Of a stretch of 47,826 nt of DNA, positions 43,120 to 47,826 are shown piece after piece (position 1 is the first letter of the stretch; every line of letters starts with the position of its first letter). Location of the stretch: assembly GCA_022340685.1 (NCBI GenBank), contig JAJDNN010000070.1:1-47826 (forward strand), read 5' to 3'. This DNA comes from Pseudomonadota bacterium. GTDB lineage: Bacteria > Pseudomonadota > Gammaproteobacteria > UBA6429 > Thiohalophilaceae. The position numbers were made by a program, and so were the translations under genes. The notes under the pieces are model-generated. The model saw nothing but the letters and a program-made list of their open reading frames with translations, was not told where the DNA came from and did not search any database.

Positions 43120-44161
43120 GGATACTTGCAGGCAACTGCATGGTGATACAGTGCAGGCTGCCATTTTGCCGGATCAGAGGCCGGCAATCGATACCAATGA
43201 TTTCCCGATCCGGAAAAGCGTCGGCCAGTTTGGCCATTGCGACGGCATCGTTGGTGTCGTTATACAAGGGCACCAGCACCGCCGTATTAATAATCAGAAA
43301 GTTGGCGTAACTACCCGGCAGGCGCTGCCCGGCCTCGTCATAAATCGGCGCTGGTATGGGCAGGTCGATCAGCCGGTAGGGTTGACCATCGGGCTGGCGG
43401 AGTTGCGCCAGCTCCGCGCGCATGGTGGACAGCGCCGGGGTGTTCTCATCGGTTGGATCCTCGCATACGCTACAGGCCAGGGTGCCGGTATCGCAGAAAC
43501 GGGCCAGCATATCGATGTGGCCATCGGTATCGTCCCCGGCCAGACTGCCATGCTGCAGCCACAGGATGTGCTCCACTCCCAGGTGATGGCGTAGCTGGAT
43601 CTCCAGTTCATCACGGGACAGGCCCGGGTTCCGATCAGGGTGAAGCAGGCAGGAGGTGGTGGTGAGCAGGGTGCCCGCACCATCGCTGTCGATACTGCCG
43701 CCTTCCAGAACAAGCTCGACATGTTCAGCGGGGACATTATCGAAAATGCCCTGCGCAATCAGCCCGGCGGTGATCCGATCATCGAGGTCATGCTCGAATT
43801 TACCGGCCCAGCCATTGAAACGAAAGTCGAGCAGGCGCGCCGTACCGTCTTCCAGCACCGTAATGGGCCCGGAGTCCCGCGCCCAGGTGTCATTGGAAGG
43901 CTGGACGGCGTAGCGGACACGATGTGCGCTGATGCCGGCCTCGTTAAGACAACCGGAAACATGTTGCAGGTGAGCATCGCTATGACACACGACCAGTAGT
44001 TTTTCGTATGACGTGATGCCCTGTGCCAGCTGCAGATAGACCGCTTCGACCGCCGCGAGATCCTCATTCCAGTCGGTGTGGCCATGGGGCCAGATCAGCA
44101 TGATGCCGCTCTGCGGCATCCATTCCGCCGGCAGAAGGCGATGCGCGCCCGTGACAGTCAA
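43112..44161 (-). CDS. aguA: Agmatine deiminase
   Basis: AguA converts agmatine to N-carbamoylputrescine and ammonia. The 349-residue protein has the family opening LPAEWMPQSGIMLIWPHG, then NDTWARDSGPI, FRFNGWAGKFEHDLDD, LEGGSIDSDGAGTLLTT and GDDTDGHIDMLARF. The catalytic Cys is in GSLHCITMQ near residue 338, where most enzymes have GGIHCITQQ; the variation is mild. The likely start is TTG at 44161, one base after the stop of the upstream gene, because a later ATG would remove the conserved PAEW segment. It supplies the substrate of AguB. Confidence 0.93.
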   Translation of the reverse strand: MTVTGAHRLLPAEWMPQSGIMLIWPHGHTDWNEDLAAVEAVYLQLAQGITSYEKLLVVCHSDAHLQHVSGCLNEAGISAHRVRYAVQPSNDTWARDSGPITVLEDGTARLLDFRFNGWAGKFEHDLDDRITAGLIAQGIFDNVPAEHVELVLEGGSIDSDGAGTLLTTTSCLLHPDRNPGLSRDELEIQLRHHLGVEHILWLQHGSLAGDDTDGHIDMLARFCDTGTLACSVCEDPTDENTPALSTMRAELAQLRQPDGQPYRLIDLPIPAPIYDEAGQRLPGSYANFLIINTAVLVPLYNDTNDAVAMAKLADAFPDREIIGIDCRPLIRQNGSLHCITMQLPASIPI

Positions 44162-44162
44162 C

Positions 44163-44576
44163 TCACTGCTTGGCGCGGCTGGAAACGGCGTTGATCACAT
44201 ACTGGTATTCGAAGTAAACCGTGAAATCGTTATAGTTCCAGCGAATGATGGGCGGATCGCCCACTTCCGGCATTTTTTCGCGGGGCGAACCGAACGCTGC
44301 TTCGACCTGATCCATGGTCATGCCACGGCCGGGCAGGCGCACACTGTACGTGCCGCCGGGGCTCGCGGGTGATGTGGCGCCAGGCGTGGTTGTTGCATCC
44401 GGCGCGGCGCTGTCTCCCGGCGGTTGGGCGGTGGACGGCGCCATGACCGGCTCGGAATTGTCCGGCGCCGGGATCGGGGTGGGCATGTTGAGTGTTTCGG
44501 CTCCGGCCGTAATGGCAAGACCCAGAGCGAAAAGGGGTAGTAGTGGCAGCAGACGGCGCATGGTGAGCTCCTTCAT
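44163..44576 (-). CDS. Small secreted protein with a BamE/SmpA-like tail
   Basis: The 137-residue precursor has a signal peptide (LLPLLPLFALGLAITAGA). A Pro/Ala/Ser/Thr-rich linker at about residues 30-75 resembles a spacer. A C-terminal domain follows with GMTMDQVEAAFGSPREKM and WNYNDFTVYFEYQYVINAV, like the small BamE/SmpA fold that scaffolds outer-membrane proteins. A later ATG at 44561 is another possible start. It is immediately upstream of aguA, with the aguA TTG one base after this stop. Function is unknown. Confidence 0.75.
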   Translation of the reverse strand: MKELTMRRLLPLLPLFALGLAITAGAETLNMPTPIPAPDNSEPVMAPSTAQPPGDSAAPDATTTPGATSPASPGGTYSVRLPGRGMTMDQVEAAFGSPREKMPEVGDPPIIRWNYNDFTVYFEYQYVINAVSSRAKQ

Positions 44577-44683
44577 GGTAGATTTGTGGCGAGGCCGCGT
44601 TTCATTAAAATATACTCTATCAATAGCTTACAGGCAAAACTTGCATCACTTCATGAATATAGTATTGCGCTGAACCTTCCCGG

Positions 44684-44814
44684 CCGTTGACTCTGTCCGC
44701 CAGACAACGGTTTAACCCGTGTTCTGGCTGGCGCGAAGCCGGGCCAGGATGGAAGGCAAGACGTTGCGGTTGTGTGAATGCACCGGGTCAGGCGTCGCAC
44801 CGCTCGCGGCGCCT
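44684..44814 (+). other. Structured gene-free region before lolC
   Basis: The interval 44577-44887 has no gene. Inside it, CCAGACAACGG (44700-44710) can pair with CCGTGTTCTGG (44717-44727) over a 6-base loop with two mismatches. The alternative CCGTTG (44684-44689) pairs with CAACGG (44705-44710), so the two folds compete. A strong GC-rich hairpin, AGGCGTCGC (44790-44798) with GCGGCGCCT (44806-44814), follows. No T-run is present after these stems, so they look more like a structured RNA or leader than terminators. I do not recognise a known riboswitch or RNA family. Confidence 0.4.
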
Positions 44815-44870
44815 TGATCCGAAGGGGTTTGTTCTCCCTCCACCTTCCTCGCCACGTGGCCCCGGTTTTA

Positions 44871-44879
44871 TGGTTTAAT
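44871..44879 (+). promoter_or_regulatory. Extended -10-like element just before lolC
   Basis: TGG-TTTAAT (44871-44879) resembles an extended -10 element. Transcription from it would begin near the lolC ATG at 44888, giving a leaderless or near-leaderless message; no clear ribosome-binding site precedes this ATG. Confidence 0.35.
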
Positions 44880-44887
44880 GCGCACCC

Positions 44888-46135
44888 ATGTTTCGCCCTC
44901 TCGAACTAGCCATTGGCCTGCGCTATACCCGCGCCAAGCGCCGCAATCACTTCATCTCGTTTATTTCGATGAGCTCGATGCTGGGTATTACGCTTGGTGT
45001 GACGGCGCTGATCACCGTTCTGTCCGTAATGAACGGATTTGAAAAGGAAGTGCGCGGCCGTATTCTCGACATGGTTTCCCACCTCACGGTGACGACGTTC
45101 GAGGGTCGTCTGGAAGGCTGGTCGGACGTAACGATGCAGCTGAAGGAAAATCCCCAGGTGGTTGGTGCAGCACCCTATATCGAGGCGCAGGGGATGATGA
45201 TTCACGGCCGCAATGTCACCGGCATACTCATCCGCGGTGTGGTACCGAAACTCGAACCAGAAGTCTCCAGTGTGGGTGAAAAGATGGTCGAGGGCAGTCT
45301 GGATGACCTGATACCGGGCAAATTCAACATCATTCTGGGTCGCGATCTGGCGCGTAAGCTGGGCGTGGATGTGGGTGACAAGGTCACCATGGTAACGCCC
45401 AGCGCCAATGTGACGCCGGCCGGAATTTCTCCGCGCCTGAAACGGTTCAAGGTTGTAGGCATTTTCCACATCGGGATGTATGAATATGACAGCGCCCTGG
45501 CAATCATCAATCTGGATGATGCCCGCCGCCTGTTACGTATGAAAGAGGCGGTCACTGGAGTTCGTGCCAAACTCCAGGATTTGTTTATGTCGCCGCAGGT
45601 GCGCTATGAACTGCAAAACGGCGGGCTGGGCAGCTACTGGGTGCGGGACTGGAGTTCCTACCATGCCAACTGGTTTCGGGCAGTGAAAATTGAAAAACGC
45701 ATGATATTCCTGCTGCTGTTACTGATTATTGCGGTGGCGGCCTTCAATATCGTCTCCACACTGGTGATGCTGGTTACCGACAAGCAAAGTGATATTGCTA
45801 TCTTGCGAACCCTCGGCGCGAGCCCACGGAGTATCATGGCTGTTTTCATGGTCCAGGGTACCCTGATCGGCGTCATTGGCACCTTGCTGGGGATTGCCGG
45901 TGGCGTCAGTTTATCCCTCAACCTCGATACCGTGGTGCCGTGGCTGGAACGGACCTTCGGTTTTCATGTCCTCGATCCGGGCGTGTATTACATCAGTGAA
46001 TTGCCCTCCGATCTCCACTGGGACAACGTATGGATGATCAGTGCTGTGGCACTGGTGCTCAGCGTGGTTGCCACCCTGTATCCGGCCTGGCGCGCCAGTC
46101 GCACCCAGCCGGCCGAGGCGCTGCGCTATGAATAA
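44888..46135 (+). CDS. lolC: Lipoprotein-releasing ABC transporter permease (LolC/E)
   Basis: LolC/E permeases extract lipoproteins from the inner membrane and pass them to LolA. The 415-residue protein has the LolCDE opening [21 protein letters not shown], one N-terminal transmembrane helix and a large periplasmic domain (about residues 45-260). The C-terminal FtsX-like three-helix part includes [20 protein letters not shown] and [18 protein letters not shown]. Only one permease gene occurs before lolD here, so this species may use a homodimer-like LolF arrangement, or a second copy lies elsewhere. Its stop overlaps lolD. Confidence 0.95.
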   Translation: MFRPLELAIGLRYTRAKRRNHFISFISMSSMLGITLGVTALITVLSVMNGFEKEVRGRILDMVSHLTVTTFEGRLEGWSDVTMQLKENPQVVGAAPYIEAQGMMIHGRNVTGILIRGVVPKLEPEVSSVGEKMVEGSLDDLIPGKFNIILGRDLARKLGVDVGDKVTMVTPSANVTPAGISPRLKRFKVVGIFHIGMYEYDSALAIINLDDARRLLRMKEAVTGVRAKLQDLFMSPQVRYELQNGGLGSYWVRDWSSYHANWFRAVKIEKRMIFLLLLLIIAVAAFNIVSTLVMLVTDKQSDIAILRTLGASPRSIMAVFMVQGTLIGVIGTLLGIAGGVSLSLNLDTVVPWLERTFGFHVLDPGVYYISELPSDLHWDNVWMISAVALVLSVVATLYPAWRASRTQPAEALRYE

Positions 46136-46814
46136 GCCGGAAACAAAGAGCGTTTTGGCCTGTCGGGGACTGATTAAAACCTTCGAGGAAGGACCGGCCC
46201 CGGTCGAAGTACTGAAGGGAATCGACCTGGATGTGGCCCAGGGGGAACAGCTGGCCATTGTCGGCGCCTCCGGCTCGGGCAAGAGTACCCTGTTGCACCT
46301 GCTGGGCGGACTGGATGCCCCGAGCGCCGGCCAAATTGTGTTAGGCGGCAAGGACCTGTCAGCTTTAAGCGAAGCCAAACGTGGCTTTCTGCGTAACCGT
46401 ATGCTGGGTTTTGTTTACCAGTTTCATCACCTGCTGCCGGAATTCACTGCGCTGGAGAACGTGGCCATGCCGTTGTTGATTCGACGCGAGCCACTTCGGA
46501 CGGCCAATGCCGCCGCGAGCCAGATTCTAGACCGGGTCGGGTTAGGGCACCGACTGAATCACAAGCCGGCTGAATTGTCGGGGGGTGAACGGCAGCGCGC
46601 TGCTGTCGCCCGCGCGCTGGTGACGAAGCCCCGCTGCGTGCTGGCTGATGAGCCGACGGGAAATCTGGATGCCCATACCGCTGATCAGGTGCATACCCTG
46701 ATGCTGGAGCTTAACCAGGAATTCGGTACCAGTTTCGTTGTGGTGACCCATGATCCACGCTTTGCCAGGAAGATGGATCGGGTCCTTGAAATGGAAGATG
46801 GAAGAATAAAATAG
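46128..46814 (+). CDS. lolD: Lipoprotein-releasing ABC transporter ATPase LolD
   Basis: LolD is the ATP-hydrolysing subunit of the Lol transporter. The 228-residue protein has Walker [18 protein letters not shown]-loop [11 protein letters not shown], signature [15 protein letters not shown] and Walker [13 protein letters not shown]. The LolD marker is the [19 protein letters not shown] segment. It starts at ATG 46128, overlapping lolC by 8 bases; a longer upstream reading frame lies inside lolC. The AT-rich inverted repeat downstream may end the operon. Confidence 0.97.
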   Translation: MNKPETKSVLACRGLIKTFEEGPAPVEVLKGIDLDVAQGEQLAIVGASGSGKSTLLHLLGGLDAPSAGQIVLGGKDLSALSEAKRGFLRNRMLGFVYQFHHLLPEFTALENVAMPLLIRREPLRTANAAASQILDRVGLGHRLNHKPAELSGGERQRAAVARALVTKPRCVLADEPTGNLDAHTADQVHTLMLELNQEFGTSFVVVTHDPRFARKMDRVLEMEDGRIK

Positions 46815-46841
46815 CTATATAAAACAATGACTAAAGATATT

Positions 46842-46875
46842 TAGTTAATGTATTCTTCATAAACTGCATTAACTA
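46842..46875. terminator. AT-rich inverted repeat between lolD and the DUF2062 gene
   Basis: TAGTTAATG (46842-46850) and CATTAACTA (46867-46875) form a perfect 9-base inverted repeat with a 16-base spacer, followed by TTTT. Its place between convergent genes suits a weak bidirectional terminator or a regulator site; it overlaps the stop of the DUF2062 gene. Confidence 0.4.
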
Positions 46876-47402
46876 TTTTCCCGCGCTGCCCGCGCCTGTT
46901 TGCGACGTTTGAGATTGCGTGCCACGTAACAGCGCCAGACAAAGCGAATCCCGGCCCAGCCCAGGGTGGCGCTGATAATGCCTGCCACAGCGCAGCCGAG
47001 CAGGAAGGGTTGCCAGATATGGGTCATTTCCGTGGCCAACCACTCCCAGCTCATTTCAAATTCAATATCCAGCAACGGTGTGCCCAGGATCCACGTCCCG
47101 AGTTTGTAACAGAAATAGAACATGGGCGGGATGGTTAGCGGGTTTGTCAGCCATACCAGCCCGACCGACAGAGGCAGGTTGACGCGAAACAGGATAGCCA
47201 TCCCGGCGGCCATTGCCATCTGGGTTGGAAGCGGCACAAAGGCGAAGAACAAGCCCACGGCAAAGGCGCCCGATACAGAACGGCGATTCAGGTGTAACAG
47301 GTTGGGATCGTGGAGCAGGCTGCCGAACACCCGGTTAAGCTGTTTGTTATTGCGGATCTTGTTGTGATCCGGCATATAACGTTTTAGAAACTTCTTTGGC
47401 AT
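46869..47402 (-). CDS. DUF2062 membrane protein
   Basis: The 177-residue protein starts with a basic segment (MPKKFLKRYMPDHNKIR). A DUF2062 domain follows with SVSGAFAVGLFFAFVPLPTQ near residues 42-61, VNLPLSVGLVWLTNPLTIPP and a last helix near residues 140-160. Three or four transmembrane helices are predicted. Function is unknown; the domain is common next to lolCDE and comEC. It is convergent with lolD and divergent from comEC, across 95 bases. Confidence 0.9.
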   Translation of the reverse strand: MPKKFLKRYMPDHNKIRNNKQLNRVFGSLLHDPNLLHLNRRSVSGAFAVGLFFAFVPLPTQMAMAAGMAILFRVNLPLSVGLVWLTNPLTIPPMFYFCYKLGTWILGTPLLDIEFEMSWEWLATEMTHIWQPFLLGCAVAGIISATLGWAGIRFVWRCYVARNLKRRKQARAARENS

Positions 47403-47497
47403 CGATTTATACGGTTTCGGGATTTACCTGTTAAACCGGGACAGGCCCATGGTATCGGGCATATTATCGCCGATTGCGACAGGACTGTCAGAACATT

Positions 47498-47826
47498 ATG
47501 CGAACAGGGACGTTGGCTTTTCTTTTCGGGGTATGGCTGTTTCAGCAGCAGGCGACGCTGCCGCATGGCCAATGGGGCTGGGCCCTGTTGCTGGTGATCC
47601 CCGCCGGACTGTTACTGAAACCTTACTGGCATCTGCCGGCCTGGCTGGTGGCTGGCTATTTGTGGAGTCTGGTGATGGCCGCGCCGTTACTCGACCAGAC
47701 CCTGCCGGCGGAACTGGAGGGGCAGGATGTGCTGCTCGAAGGCCAGGTGGCCTCAATGGTGGTTGCCGGTGAACGTCGGGTGCGGTTCGAATTTGATATT
47801 CAGCACGCCCAATTCAAAAGCCAGGC
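47498..47826 (+). CDS. comEC: DNA internalization-related competence protein ComEC/Rec2, 5' part
   Basis: The reading frame starts at ATG 47498 and remains open to the end of the window, so 109 residues are visible. They give two or three N-terminal hydrophobic helices (FLFGVWLF, WALLLVIPAGLLL, WLVAGYLWSLVMAA). These run into the start of the DUF4131/OB-like domain (LEGQDVLLEGQVAS, then RVRFEFDI), as in ComEC proteins of Gammaproteobacteria. ComEC forms the channel for transforming DNA. The neighbouring DUF2062 and lol genes match the usual setting. The rest of the gene, including the competence and metallo-hydrolase domains, is beyond the window. Confidence 0.8.
   Translation, partial: MRTGTLAFLFGVWLFQQQATLPHGQWGWALLLVIPAGLLLKPYWHLPAWLVAGYLWSLVMAAPLLDQTLPAELEGQDVLLEGQVASMVVAGERRVRFEFDIQHAQFKSQ

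Noticed and set aside
47449-47772. A 107-codon GTG/ATG-type frame at the window's end
   Set aside because: It is a shifted frame over the ComEC start. The frame from 47498 gives hydrophobic helices typical of ComEC and stays open to the end.
1-47826. CRISPR arrays, tRNA or rRNA genes, insertion sequences, prophage genes
   Set aside because: Scanning found no direct-repeat arrays, no cloverleaf-like sequences with a T-arm, no transposase motifs and no phage structural genes.

Overview
The window is a compact, mostly core chromosomal segment of a gammaproteobacterium. Spot counts put most genes in the mid-50s to 60s percent G+C. The evidence for the group is the gene order: nadB next to rpoE-rseABC-mucD (degP-like), then lepA-lepB-DUF4845-rnc-era-recO-pdxJ-acpS; nagZ, hypoxanthine phosphoribosyltransferase, methylthioinosine phosphorylase and csiV; and lolC-lolD-DUF2062-comEC. 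A DsrC-family protein, a secreted DsrE-like protein, a TIGR04219-type outer-membrane protein and a retropepsin-like protease fit a sulfur-oxidising or Chromatiales-like lineage, but that placement is inference.

Layout. 1-3 kb: a putative molybdenum-carrier (SLOG-like) gene, then a two-gene cassette of a divergent PlsY-type acyltransferase and a GNAT/class-V aminotransferase fusion. 3-10 kb: ygfZ (minus), then sdhCDAB-sdhE-ygfX (plus), convergent with nadB (minus). Here the succinate dehydrogenase operon lies between genes (ygfZ, sdhE-ygfX) that are contiguous in Escherichia coli. 9.8-14.3 kb: the sigma-E envelope-stress operon with a likely autoregulatory promoter, the Do-family protease and a small glutaredoxin-like gene, closed by a good intrinsic terminator. 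14.4-20.9 kb: translation, secretion, RNA processing and cofactor genes from lepA to acpS, many with 4-8 base overlaps. 21-22 kb: a single-cysteine DsrC-like gene and a BarA-type stand-alone HPt protein. 22-30.9 kb: cysM, a PolB-like exonuclease, rlmD, a CYTH protein, an L,D-transpeptidase-like protein, nagZ, purine salvage genes, csiV, def, a glutaredoxin-like protein and a SirB2-like protein.

30.9-33.4 kb: an isoaspartyl peptidase/asparaginase and an ATP-grasp ligase, head-to-tail, at about 46% G+C in sampled lines against about 60% or more in nearby def and mfd. This looks acquired. 33.4-36 kb: a P2-type cation ATPase. 36-47.8 kb: mfd, a DsrE-like secreted protein, an outer-membrane barrel protein, an aspartic protease, the two agmatine-to-putrescine enzymes (aguB and aguA) around a lipoprotein, a small secreted BamE-like protein, lolC-lolD, a DUF2062 protein and the 5' end of comEC, which runs off the window.

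The most interesting candidates are the PlsY-like/GNAT-aminotransferase cassette (a possible unusual amino-lipid or N-acyl product pathway), the low-G+C ATP-grasp/isoaspartyl-peptidase pair (a possible make-and-break system for an unusual peptide bond), and a structured, gene-free 300-base leader before lolC. I see no tRNA, rRNA, CRISPR array, insertion sequence or prophage gene.
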